NCBI GenBank assembly: GCA_013396995.1
Contig: VWZP01006690.1
Span: 1 to 64,000, forward strand
Origin: Dicaeum eximium
Lineage: Eukaryota > Chordata > Aves > Passeriformes > Dicaeidae
Length of the DNA stretch: 64,000 nt
Reading direction: 5' to 3'
In this document: one piece after another, positions 11,201-23,842 of the stretch
How positions within the stretch are numbered: position 1 is the stretch's first letter
How the letters are laid out: the number at the start of each line of letters is the position of its first letter
Program-made: the position numbers and the translations under genes
The notes under the pieces: model-generated
Database searches by the model: none
The model's input: the letters and a program-made list of their open reading frames with translations, nothing else
What the model was told of the DNA's origin: nothing

Positions 11201-14200
11201 CGTCAGGGTATGTGCAGGGACGTTATTGATCACAGAAATTACACGTAAGAGGTTCCTAAAATAACACGGGGGGAGAGGCAGCAGCTCTCACAGTTGTCTT
11301 TTAAGTCTAGAGGTTCAAAATAAAATGGGATCATTATTGAAATGTTAAATAGGAATATAAAGTTCCTGTTGATACAGGATTGCCTGTGTCCTAATTATGG
11401 AAAGATTTTCTGTCCTCCTTTTCCTCCAGTCTCATATCTACTTGGAGCTTCCTTCAAAAGGATATGTACATCATCAATAGAGAAAATTAAATAATCTGAA
11501 GGCTGAAGTCACACTTTTGAATGATTCTTAAGATTATTTGTAATATTAAAATTAAATGGTAGCTCTTAATGTGATATTACTTTCCTTAAAAAAATGTAAT
11601 ATAAACTCAAATAAAAATATAAAGTGAGTCCCCCCCTCTGCTAGTAAATGCCTGGGTAGTAATTCCAAGGGGGAAAATGGACAGATATTTGTCCCCTGTC
11701 CCTCAGCACAAGTTCTGAAATCCACAATTTCAGGTGCGAAAAGGAAATTGTATTTTAAAATCCATTTCTTTGTTTTCTATCACTTCTTGTCTCCAGTGCC
11801 TGAGCATGAAACAGAATTATTTTACCTCTTGCTGCAGTGTCATCAGTGGCTGCACCAGGAAGCGTTTGTGAGAAGATGAGTGTTAGAGCAGGGAACAGCG
11901 CCCGGCGAGCTCCCAGCAGGACCCAGCTCGGCGCTGGGCTGGAGGGAGCAGGGGGCTCCTGCCCTGCCAGGCTGGGCTGCTCTGGGGGCAGGAACCCCAG
12001 GTGTGGGTCACACACCTCTCCACAAGGGCCTGGATAACCACACTGCACAGGGCTGGACGTGATTTACTGTACAAAGCAGGAGCTGGGCACGGATCCATCT
12101 GTGTTTACCCACACAGGACATGCCCACTCTGCTCTGCTTGCGGTGTCAGATTTGCAGATTCACCTCAGTGGCCAAAAGCAAATGAGACGGGCTAAATCCA
12201 GAGGGACTCCCCCACCAAAGACTTCATTTTCTTTCTCAGAAGGAGTATTTGTCTGGTGCTGTCTCGCCTAATTATTTTCCCCTGAAACTCTTGTGCATAT
12301 ATTTGAATAAAACAACATTATGCAAATAGAAAATAATTCAGCTCTAGAAATTATTGCAATAACAATGTGGAAAACACCATAACTAAGCAGCTAAATGTTA
12401 GGATATTATTCTACATAAAGGGCCAATCCAAATTACTGTGGCTCATATAAATGCCTGCTTAGATAAGGTTTGGCATTGATTAAAAGACAACCATACATTG
12501 GGCTCCAAAATACTACTTTTTAAAAATGTATTTCTTTTTATCTATTAGAAGTTAACATCTAAAGATTCAAAAAATCAAATTGTCCCTTTTGGAAGACAGG
12601 ACATCACTATTCACTAGAAAAAGAATTTCAATAAACTAAAAAAAAACAGCATCAGAGAGCAGAGGAGGCATCACACCTCAGGAAACGAGGGCCAGGTTTG
12701 AAGAGCTGTTAGAAAAATTATGTTCTGTTTCTATTTGATGGCCCAGAAGGATTCATCTGCACACTGGGAAAAAAGACTTGGGCCCACCATGTGTTCATTA
12801 TTGTTGAGAATTCACCCAGTGAATGAAATTCTGTAAAACACTCAAAAACAAGGTGTGCTGTCAAGCCTTAGAACAGAACACAAAATAATTTAGTATTAAT
12901 TTCATCATGAATTAAGGGAAAGGAAGGGGGAAAGGAATAGAATTGGGCATGGTCATGAAAAACCACTAATGCAGATTTCTCAGGAATAAATGGAGCTTAA
13001 CCTGAGCAATTCCCTTTCATGTCAATGTAACAGGCCCTTTGGATGAGAGAATGATGTAGATATAAAAATCCTAATTTTTAATAGGCTTTCAGAAGCTGTT
13101 TCTAAAAGGTTGGTGCAAAATTGTCTGAAAACTGCTTTCAGAGAATAATCCCAAATGATTCCTATTTTTTAGTGGAGGGATGCAAGGAATGGAGTTCTGT
13201 CAGGATTTGTTCTGCCTCCAAGGTTTTCTGTAATGAGGAGGACAATGGGACAGTGTACATATACTTGTTAAATTGTGAACACCATCAAGCTGGAAGGTGT
13301 TTCAAAGATTTGGAAGGGCGGAATTGGAATTCAGAAGATTGTAAAAAGTTGGAACATGCAGTGAAAAACAAGGTGCATTCCTATTAAATGTGTTTAAGAA
13401 CAATCATTGTAAATAGCAGTCTGATATAAAGCGATTTCTGGGCTTTAGAGGATTGAAGGCAAAAATTGAAGGCATCTGCTGATGCCAGAGAAGAAATTAT
13501 ATATTAGGGGGCATAATTAAGTAGACATCCTGCAAGATATGGGACATATGAGAAGACATGAAATGCCAAACCTCAAGAAAGATGTGTTCAGAAAGGCTGG
13601 ATTTCTGAAACCTCTGATCATTCTACAGGAGAAGAATTAAAACACTCATTCTGTGGTGCTGAGACTTCAAAATACATTAAGTGCTGCAGCACAAGGAATA
13701 GTCATCATCCTTTGAAAAGCCAGTCATTTGTATTTCCTGTGAGTCTGTGCAACAGGAGAACATGCAACCTACTTCATAAGCAATAAATTTTGTTCTCTGC
13801 TGTTTTAAAAGATAACAAATTATGACTATTGAATGATGAGAATCCGGCAGGGAATTTGTTACCCAAAATCTACAGGCAAGGGACTGCTAACTTACTGCTT
13901 AGATAAAACAGTAAATAACAAAGGCACAAAGTTGGCTTCTGTAATTTTATACTGTCTGGTCTTTTCCTTCTAAACTGTTAGTACATGGTGTATGGATAGG
14001 TAATAGACAAATTAGTGGGATGCCTGAAGCAAGGAAATTTTTAATGTATTCAAACCATTACAGTTAAAGAAAACAATAAACAAGGCATATAAATATTTAG
14101 AATAACATTAGAATGACAGGCACATTCCCATTGTGTAAAAGTATATTAATTGCTGGAAACAAAGTAATTTCATTGAGAGACAAAGCAGTCAAAACAACAG

Positions 14201-15248
14201 GTCTGAGCTGGCTGCTACATCTTAGCAGACTCTTTACTTCTGGGGAAAGGTGCAGGAGTGTGTGATTTGTAGAACAACTGCTACCTTTTGGGAAAGTATA
14301 AAGAACATTCTTCTGGGCAAAATCATTTCTGTTGTGTAAGTCAAATTTGCTGAATTTATCTTTTCTTAATTTGCATAACTAAGGGTATTTGCAGTGCTCA
14401 AAGTGTGTATAACTGGTAGGTTTAATTAATTTCTCAACTCTGCTACTTGAGGCAAAAGAAGATGAAGAAAACCAGAAACGTGGGCAGGAGTGAGAACACA
14501 GCACTGCTCCCTGCCCTCCCACAACTCAAGCACTGGAAATTGATATGAAAGCAGGGTCCTGATATCTCCAGAGTTCATCTGCTCATTGCCTCCTTAGAGG
14601 TTATAATCCTCTGTTTGTGAAGCCACAATGGGTAGCAGTAGAGAAGATTACAATGTCACAAATCCTTTCAGAGGATTATAAGTCTGTCAGGTTGTGAGTA
14701 ATTATGATGGAAAAGCAAACCTCCAGAGGACATAAAAATAACCTTCATAAAAGGAGATCCGGTGCCACATAATGAAAGTCTACATGGAAAACCAACCTCA
14801 GACTGCAGCTCTTTTGCAAAGGAAGAGCCCAGAAAATATTACAAGGATGTGAGTGTGATGGTACAGCATGGAGCCCAGGGGAAATGAAAAGCAGAGGAGA
14901 GGCTTCCAGCCAGTTTAGTCACAAGGCCAGTGATATTGCACTCCCACCCTCCTCTGATGGCAGTAAAACAGCCAACTGGTTCCACAGAACTCTGCTCCTA
15001 CACACTTGGAGCCTAACCAGAATCAAGGAGCCCAACCCTGAAACATGATGAAAGCCCCATCTCCTAAATCCCTGTGACCACAGAGAATTCAGCACCTCAC
15101 AGCATCACAGACTTCATCTAGAAGACAGTGGGAAGCTTCAGTCTACAGGTCTTGATTTTAACTGGCACGTAAAGATGCAATTGTCTCTTTCTCCATTTGC
15201 AGCTTGTCACAAAGAGTTCAGAAGAGCTCACAGGCATAGGATTCTTTT

Positions 15249-15254
15249 ACACAT

Positions 15255-15285
<31 letters not shown>

Positions 15286-15290
15286 AAAAA
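15249..15290 (+). repeat. Compound (CA)n/(TA)n microsatellite
   Basis: An imperfect ACACATACACACACA run passes into about eleven AT units and then a short A run. It is probably length-polymorphic. An open frame crosses it, but there is no sign that this frame is coding. Confidence 0.9.
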
Positions 15291-16910
15291 TTCCCATAGA
15301 TTTAAACATAAAGTTATAGCAGCACATTTAGTAAGAAAAGGGCCCATTTACAGGAACACTGAGTGTTCTTCCCTGGCTGGACACAGATAGCAGGGGAGCC
15401 TCACACCTCTTTAGCCACACTGCTATTGGTTTTCCTTCTTTTATGTTTCAATTCCACTCCCAGCCATTCACACACCCCTTATATCATTACTAAAAGAAAT
15501 ACCATCTCTGACTTTCACATAGGTAAGTGCCTGAAGGATGTAGATAGAAACTTAAAGGGGTGGAGAGGGGAGGATTTGTATTGTAAAATTAGTGCTGTCC
15601 TCATCTGCACTTCAGATAAAAGTAGTCTGAATGAAGAGTCCATCTGGTTTTGAGTGTGTGTAGATAGCATTGCCTTCATGTGACAGCAGCAGAGAATTCC
15701 ACAGCACTGGAAGGAAACTTGGGAATTTTGACACTTAGAAACAGACATAGGGCATTGTTTGAGGAACAGAAGTGCTGTCACTGCACAGCTCACCAATACA
15801 TCTCTGCAGTTCATCTCTCCTGCCAGAGGAAAATCAGCTCCTCCTAAGATAAGCACCAAAGGCAGAGCATCATGGATTTTATGACCTGGCTCCTCGACCT
15901 TCTTTCCCATCTCCAGATGTAAGGCATTGTCTCTGAACATCAGCTCATGAATCTCCCTACCATAATTCTTCCTTATGAAGTCTGCACCCACAGTATCCTT
16001 GTTCATGGGTCTCAGGTGAGATCAAGGTGCCAAGAGCTGCCTTGCTGTCTCTGCTCTGGTGTCAGGCAGCACTGTGCTCCCTGCTGGTGCAGGGGTGGGT
16101 GTCCTTCACCTGGCTGTGCTCTGCTGCCAGCACAGCCCCAGCACCACGGGGCCAGAGGAGCCCAGGGCCTCCATCTGGCAGTGTGACTGTGCCTCCTGCA
16201 CGGGGCAGGAAAGCTCTTCCTCAGAGACCCACTGGGGCTACCTGCGTGGGAAGGACCACACAACCTCTACCAAGGGAGACAGCAGCAGAGCAAGAGGTTA
16301 ATTGTGCAGGAAGGGAATATAAAACATAAGGCATCAGAGGTCAGTGTGCTGAGAGACTCCTGCGCTCAGTGGCACCAGGGAGAATCCCAACACGACGGCA
16401 CTGAGTCCTGCAGTGACTCGCTGGGACAGGGAGAGGCAGAACTCAGGATGTTTGGTGACACATATTTACACTGCAGACTGTCACTTCCATTAACAGAAGC
16501 TTTTTTTTTTGCTGGATGGAATGCCATCCCAATCATCTCAGATATTTTCTGTGATTGTGATTAGATGGGTAGGTTTGTCTGTGTTACAAGAATGTTTTTG
16601 CGATATGGTTCAGAGACAGAACAGATCACTGACTAGCATAAATTGCCATGAAAAATATGTATTGTCTCAGAGCTATCACATTTAGGGACAAGGCAACTAC
16701 TCACATGACTTGTGCATCACTGATGAGAAAACAAAAAGGTCTGCAGATCTTAAGGGACAAAGATATACAGGGATGACTTACAGCAGCATTATAAACAGAA
16801 CAACACAGCTCTGTGGATTACTGAGGGTAGAACCTCATCCCAGAAGTTGCATTGCAAGGCCACAAGTGTTGGGAAAAGGCAGCAGTAATGATCAAAGATT
16901 GGAAAGAATT

Positions 16911-16974
16911 TTTCACTGAAAAGCAGTGAAATTATTATTTCACTTTCACTGAAAGGAGTGAAGTTATTATTTCA
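16911..16974 (+). repeat. Imperfect tandem duplication with hairpin
   Basis: Two copies of a roughly 30-base unit start at 16914 and 16947. Both begin with CACTGAAA and end with TTATTATTTCA. The first copy contains a perfect 8-base inverted repeat (TTTCACTG and CAGTGAAA around a 5-base loop, 16911-16931). In the second copy the hairpin arms are partly degraded. Confidence 0.8.
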
Positions 16975-19900
16975 GAGAAGAGAAATATTTGAAAAGTGGT
17001 AAAAAAGCATTTAAAATAATGAATGATAAAGAAGTTGGATTGCAAGCATCTGTTATTGCAAAAATACAAAATCACTTAAATTGCGAGGCAGAGAAATTAA
17101 GATTAGATGAGAGGAATACTTTTCAGTTTAGGACCTGTACTAGACTGTGAAAAATGTTGCAGCAGAATGCCATTAATTTGTTAAGAGCAGCAATACCATT
17201 TTTCAACTATGTGGAGAATAAGGCCATGGGTATTTGTAACAGCAAATACAAACAAAAGGGTTCAAGTTTATAATTTTTTGGGCATAACCTGTTTTGCTCT
17301 TTCTGGGAATAACCACTAGAGTGAGGCACACACCTCTCAGAGGCTGTTTTGCGTATCAGCACCCCTGGGGCTCCTGCAGCCTCCTGTCACACATTTATTG
17401 GGGGCACAGAGTGGCTGTTCAGCTGCAGGGACCACACCTGCCAGGGGTGTCTGTATGTGCACAAACAGGGCACTGTCTCATGGGCATGGCACTCTGGTTT
17501 TGATGCACCACCTTCTGCAGAACAAACCCTTGTGTGGGCTGGGTGTGAATAAGAATATGCTTTAAAATACAACTTTTAATGCAAATCTGAAGAGAAGGGG
17601 TAAAGAATGTAAATAATGGCAATGCAATGACAGTGGCATTGCAGTACCTACAAAGACACAAAATACTAAAGTTATGAAAGTGTAAGAAAATGCACAAACA
17701 CAAAACCTCTGTGAGGATCAGTTCAATTGCAGTGGGACAACCTACAGAGAGGAAAGAGCAAACACACAGGGCAAAGGTTGGAGTGTCACTCCAGCACTGA
17801 GTCCTGAATGGACAACAGTCTTATTATCCAGGAAGAAACAGAAAGGAATTACTTTACAGCCATAGTCAAGGTGTTGAAATCCTACAGTCTTCATCAGATG
17901 TGGGATTTTTCAGAAACAGCACCTGCAACTTTTGTTGGTGAAGCTTGTAGGAGCACAAGTGTGGATTTACAATGCTGGATGAGCTGGTCTTATGTTATAT
18001 AATATTAATATATGACACTCAAGAACAAAGAGGCAAATATGCTTCTTGTGTCAGTGTAGCTAGGGATGGGAGGGGAGCAATTTTATACTGATATTCTCTA
18101 ATCACTCAGCTCTCTCCTGTTTTCATAGCTGTTATTTTCAATTTTAGTTACTTCAGGGTATATCTTTTTCTCCTGAGTATCTGAAAATGCTCAGCTATTA
18201 TTATATTTTGCTCTGAATTTTTTCTTTTTTCCCCTTTGACTTCCCAGACTTCTTTTGTCTGTCTTGTTCTCATTTCTTTTGTATGTGTGTCTGCAGGTGG
18301 CTTTTATAGCAAAATCTCATTCTGCTTTCCTGGCCTCCCCCCACCCTCTCCTGTTTTGTTACTGCATTGCCTTTCTCATTTGTGCTTTTCCTGATGCCTG
18401 AACCACTCATTTCCTAATAGATTCCATTCTGTGCCTATGGAGTTTGTTCATTTTCCCTGTCCTCAAGCACTGAATCATTGACTTCATTGTACAGAAAGGA
18501 ATGAATCCCCAGGCCACTCTGCAGAGCAGGTTTCACTCTCCCGTGCCTGAAGAGGAGGAGAGAAGTGGCTGAGATCAAGGGATGCCCATGGCAGGCTCTA
18601 AGCTCATTATTGCTCAGCCTCCTCACAGCCCTTCCTGTAACCCTGAGTCTCCCACAGCTCTGGCAGCTTCTTGGCAAGATTAATCCAACTAGGGGAACAC
18701 ACAGTGTATCCCACGGAAAATGCAGAAATCAAACCACTCAGCTTTGAGGCTTTTGCCTTGTCTTACCCTGTTCATATATGGGACTATGATTGGTTTTACA
18801 TTGAGTTCTTATTTGTATTTCATACTTGCTGACATGCCCATTGTTTGGTTCCTGAATGAAGTGCACAAATCAGATACAATGCCATCTTAATTGGAGAGAG
18901 TGCAGAATAATTACAGTGACCAATGACACTATTGCCACGTGATTCACACTAAACTAACTCCGAAGTTCACCATCAGAGAGAGGTGCCAAAACCCATTTTC
19001 ACTTGAAAAATGCAGTAAACACTTAACTGTAATATGTTCAGTTGCTGAGATACAAGTCAAGGTAGTAAAGAGATAAGGTAATGATCAATATTTGTCAGCT
19101 ACTGGGAATGTGACCAGAAACCAGTGCCTCAGACATCTCCAAAGGCTCACTGTTGGTGGCTGGGATATGAACCCACTTTCTCTAGCTATAAACTGGTTTT
19201 GGTGCAGCATCCTTCCAGTTACTTTCTTTTCCATGTGTCCCCCAGCAGCTTTTCTATACCTAGAGGTCTTAAGGGAATTACAGTCAAAAACACTCCAGCA
19301 TAAAAAGAACTTTTTCATTTTCCCTTTTTTCCCTGTCTCATTTTCTGCCCATCAGACATCTAACTTGTGTGTGGTGAGCTCCAGCATATTTCAAACTCTT
19401 CCTTTTGGGCTGGTAGAGGGAAGACAGAGAGCAAACCACAAACACTTCATCCACAATAGCCCCTGAAAGTTTCAGAAGGTTAGGGAGCAGGCTGGCACTG
19501 CATTCTCTCACTTCAGCAGAAAATAAGATAGGTTGGGATCTGCAGGTTTTTTACAATATCACCATTGCTAATCAGGTCTGATTATTCATGCTAGAAGCTG
19601 TGACACAAACAGTGTTTTGAGTCTTTGTGATGTTCGTACTCTCGGCTTTTTAAAAATAAATACATAACTTGGCAGGGGCACAATGCAGCTGGTTGTAGGG
19701 AGTACTGTGGGGGACAATACCAGTGTCACATTGCCAGAAATAATCTGTGAGCACAGCCACAGCTTTCGAGTTAAAGTTGTCCCCATCCAGTGAAGCAGCT
19801 ATTTGCAAATACCAATCACAGAATATTTGGTTTATAAGTGTAAAGTATTTCACTTGGCACAAGGGGTCACTGGTAAAGCTGGTAGGGATTTTTCTGGTTA

Positions 19901-22900
19901 AACTTTCTTCCAGTTGAAACCAATCCCTTGTATCACAAAATATTTTGAAGAATCCAAATGATTATTATTTCTTCCCTGAAATATAACAATTACTATTTTT
20001 TCCAACTTCAGGAAAAAAAAATCTCAGATTTCACACAAGCATCTTGTGACTTTGTTGTAAACAAATGTCTTATTTCCTGGGAGAATCCCTATTCAGTATT
20101 GCTGAGACTGGAGGAGTGTTAAGTATGAGATGACATTACTGAGGCCAATGCCTTTTTCAATTATAAATGTGGATTGTCCCAAGGTAGGGCAGTGCTGCTC
20201 AAAACCTCCCAGTTGCTCACAGCTTCCCCAGACTGACACTGCCCATTGCCCAGACTGCTGCAGAATTTACATTGCACCATTGCTGCCTCTCTTATGAACA
20301 GTTCCTTAGTAGCATCCAAATGCAGGTGAATTTACTTACCCACATCCTCATGTTAACTACATGGGGAGAAAATGACACAAGGGTCCTGTTTGCTCACTTA
20401 TTTCTAGAAAACCAAAGGTAAGGAATCAGATCACACACTTTAGTGAGCTTGTGAACACATGCAACATTCACCAGCAATGGCCAGTTAGACTAAAATTTAG
20501 TTTGATTCAGATTTAGAACAGATGTATATATCAAACTGAGATTTATCTTGTAGGCCCTAGGAGTTCATTCCAATGGGAGCCTCTTTATAAACAAGAATCA
20601 TTCTCCAATATGGTTAAATGCACTTTGCCAGATGTGGCCTTTTGCTTAATTCACTTTGTGCAAATGGCCAATTGAATGAGTAATCTGAGCTGTGTCTTCT
20701 ATGTGATGTCTGTAAGCATCTGGCTCTGAGTGAGGGGCACTGTTAGTCAGTGTGGCAGTGTAAGAATGACTGTCTTTAATTCGCTTGAAATTCATAATTT
20801 AGAAGAGTTCTGGGCTTTTAACGACAGAAGAGAAGTCAAAGAGATCTAGAAATTGAAAACATATTTCTTTACATCTTTGTAAACACTTAGGGGAGCAAAT
20901 GCCAGCACCATCAGTAACCCAGCAACCAGGAAGCAGCAGAGTCTGTCACTGAACACCCGGACAAAGCACAGGCTCACCTCGCTCACCTCCCCACTACATT
21001 CCTGGGGTAACTTTCTCCACTGTGTTTAGAGAGATGACTGAATAAAACTGCTATGTCTAAGTAAGAAACACATACAGAAACCAGTCCTACTTAGCTACAC
21101 CTTATTTACATTGTTTTTACAAGTCTCCATGGCTGGAAGTTATGAATTCAGCAGTGAATGTGGCGCTCATAATATTTTTAACGCAGTGAAATCATGATGT
21201 TCTGACACATTGAATAATAATTGCCACAAGGGAACTTCATAATAGTAACATCCATGAAGTATTGGTTTAGCTCTAGTCAGAAGACAAATTAATGACTGTA
21301 GGGTTAAAAGGTTGACTCTTACAGTGAAGGTTCCACCCATGCTGGTACCTTCAGTGCTGCCCTTTACTGAAATGCAGCTGTGCTGGAATTCCTGCTCAAA
21401 GTGCACTCACAGATGCAGCCAGAGGAGAGAGAGATTTGGATGCTTTAGAAAGAGTGGTCAGCTATTCATTGGTTCAAACCATTCTATTAAGAGGCTTTCT
21501 TCAGCTGTACTCTAGAGATGGGATGGGAATGGTATAGGATTGCAGAAACTCCTGCTCTAAGAGTCACTCAGTTGCCTCAGACATGCCAGTACTAGAACTG
21601 AACAGAAACATACTGAGAATTTTTACTTACCACAAAATAACAATTCCTTAAAATAACATCTGTTTCTGTGAAATCGCTGACTTAACCAACTTACCCTTGC
21701 AAGGTAAACTATCAAAAGAGATTCAAAAGGTGTTCCAATAGTTTTTGGGGAATTCTGAAGGAGAAAAATTTCTCATTTTTGGTTCTTCCTTATTGAGAAT
21801 CAGTAACAGCAAGAAGAATCATCCTTCCATTAGATGACAGCACTGGTATAATTTCTGTCCTGTTACCTCAGGGTCCCCTCCCCACTCAGGCACGGGGGTG
21901 TGGGATGGACAGAGCTCTGCATGGGCAGGGGCAGCCCCAGCCAGAACAGCAGAGGCTGCACCAGGCACCAGAGGCAGGGAAGAAGTTAAAAAACACCTTT
22001 TGTTTCTTTTCTCTCCCAGCAGTAAATCTGTTAACTGACTTCAGAGCTCCTGCTTATTAATGAGCTGTGGAAAGCCAGGTGGCTCAATTCCCTTAAAATC
22101 CTGGCAAACTGCAGGATATTTGGCTCCTGCCAGATCCTGTGGGCACTTGGAGGATGGTCCAATCCATCCATCACAATAAACTGCCTTTCCCACCACTGAC
22201 CAGCTTTCTGTGTTCATGATCTCCGTGCTGTGCTTGATGTTGTGGGAGTCACTGAATTGTCACCAAAACAGCACCATGGTCTCATTGCAGGAGAAAAATG
22301 TTTTTGTCTGTGATGCAGAAGCCATGAGAAGGTTCTAGAATTGCCAATCCACTCAAATTATCTCAAAATACACAGCCTAGAGAAAGAGTCAGCAAAAAAG
22401 ATACACTGACCATGTTGAAATCTGTTAAAATTTAGGTTTACAAATTGAGTGCAGCATACAATTATGATCAAATGTTTTAGAGGCTGGAAATGAACACTAG
22501 AAACAACAAATAAATTTTATCTCAGAAAGAAAAGTATACAGGCTCTATTCTCTACTAAAAAGGAGCAAATCAGTTTCAGAAAGGATATAGGGTTAGTGGT
22601 CGCATAAAGCTCTGCATAAGCAGTGATTAGCTCCTGTTTTTGTGTAAGTCTGCTACAGAAAACATGGTCTTGGTATGATATTACAATACCCAGCATCAGG
22701 AGAGAGGAGAAAACACAAGGACAAAGTGTGTGCTTTGAAGAAATCACCTAATGATAGTCACGAGGCAAAAAAGCAAATTTTACACTGTAATGCTTGTCTA
22801 CAGAACACAACATAACGCTGTGCAAATAACAAAGCTGCTCCTGGTTTTAAAAGCAGTGTAACTGTGAATGTGCAGCAGCCTGAGCCAATTTAAATGAGTC

Positions 22901-23286
22901 TGGCTCTTACTGCAGAGAACCACTCTACTGCCTTGCATTCAGTCTAACTTGGAACAAACTCCATGTTTTGCTTTGTATCTTAATGCTGCAGCAAATTCAG
23001 TATTGTCGGTGTTTAATTGTTTTGAAAACCTATTTTTTAGTTCAAAGATCTTCTTACACAAAAATTATTGTGTGTTGCCATAATTACTTGTCAGCTTTTA
23101 ATCATACCATTAACTGTTCAAAGTACAGGTCTGCTGTATTAGAACTCCCACTTTGTAATAAACACAGTTTTGTTGCACTAAATCTCAGGACATATTCTGT
23201 CTAAGCTGTACTCAACAATGAAACCAGTGAAAACCTTAAGACTAATTTACTTTTTACTTAACACCTGTCGATTTTCTTTAATGCAG

Positions 23287-23442
23287 ATCCACCACAGATG
23301 AATAATGTCATGCCAACATCTCCCCTCCTTCCTCAGATGGCACATCAACATTCATATCCCAGCCTGGGACAGATCACAAACCCGTACGAGCAGCAGCCCC
23401 CAGGCAAAGAGCTGAACAAGTACGCGTCTCTAAAGGCAGTGG
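23287..23442 (+). CDS. SHISA9: SHISA9 penultimate coding exon (partial gene)
   Basis: SHISA9 (CKAMP44) is a single-pass membrane protein of excitatory synapses that binds AMPA-type glutamate receptors and slows their recovery from desensitisation. This 156-base exon encodes part of its cytoplasmic tail. The open frame runs PPQMNNVMPTSPLL, then MAHQHSYPSLGQI, then NPYEQQPPGKELNKYASLKAV, closely matching the vertebrate SHISA9 tail as I remember it; KELNKYASLK is the clearest signature. The acceptor is a T-rich run followed by GCAG ending at 23286, and the donor is GG|GTAAGT at 23442/23443. The exon starts with the last two bases of a split codon and ends with the first base of one, so both introns are phase 1. 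The exon carries Pro and Tyr residues of the tail and no membrane segment. SHISA6 and SHISA7 are less likely because their tails differ here. Confidence 0.9.
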
Positions 23443-23783
23443 GTAAGTGAGCACGACTCTCCTCTAGCTCAGCATGCTGCACTTGCTGCTGGCAGCTGAC
23501 ATTCTGCCTCAAAGCTGAAGGCAAGGTTTTGCTCATCTGGACTATTTCATGGTAGAATTTAATATGGAATATCATGTTACTTGGAAATGCCATGAAAATT
23601 AAGGCAAGGACTGCAATTAAGGGATAAGAAAGAACTGCAAGAGCTGGTGATGGTGTGAGTGAGCTCATACATGCACACAAAACCACCCCATGTCCCTGCC
23701 AGACATTTTTCAGCAGGTTTCACCTGTGTTGTACACACAGCGTCCAGCCCCAGTTCTTTATGGCCCAAACCTGTGAGCAGTAG

Positions 23784-23842
23784 GCAGTTGGACATGATGG
23801 TGCCTGTAGGCCCTTTCCAACCTGAGATATCCTATAATATGC
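23784..23842 (+). mobile_element. CR1 LINE 3' end fragment
   Basis: The typical CR1 terminal block is present in diverged form: a GCAGTTGGACATGATG segment, then GGCCCTTTCCAACCTGAGAT, then a decayed ATTCTATGA-type tail (CCTATAATATG). It lies about 340 bases after the SHISA9 exon donor. It is an inactive remnant. Confidence 0.7.

Larger units (their letters stand above)
1..23286 (+). other. SHISA9: Presumed SHISA9 intron (3' part)
   Basis: This stretch lies upstream of the first recognisable SHISA9 exon and ends in a good acceptor: a pyrimidine-rich run followed by AG at 23285-23286. I read it on both strands for the earlier SHISA9 parts (signal peptide, cysteine-rich domain, transmembrane segment and the juxtamembrane stretch before the MNN motif) and found none. 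It is mostly AT-rich and non-coding, with GC-rich patches, decayed repeats and short microsatellites listed separately. Intronic status is inferred from gene structure. Transcript data or the sequence further upstream would be needed to prove it. Confidence 0.7.

Noticed and set aside
13107..13120. AGGTTGGTGCAAAA resembling a mariner/MADE1 terminal repeat
   Set aside because: This is a 14-base match only, with no partner inverted repeat, no TA target sites that fit and no transposase. The remembered consensus is a primate family.
15515..16006. Minus-strand open frame of 163 codons
   Set aside because: This is within the length expected by chance in 64 kb of six-frame sequence. I see no domain, no splice structure and no recognisable similarity.
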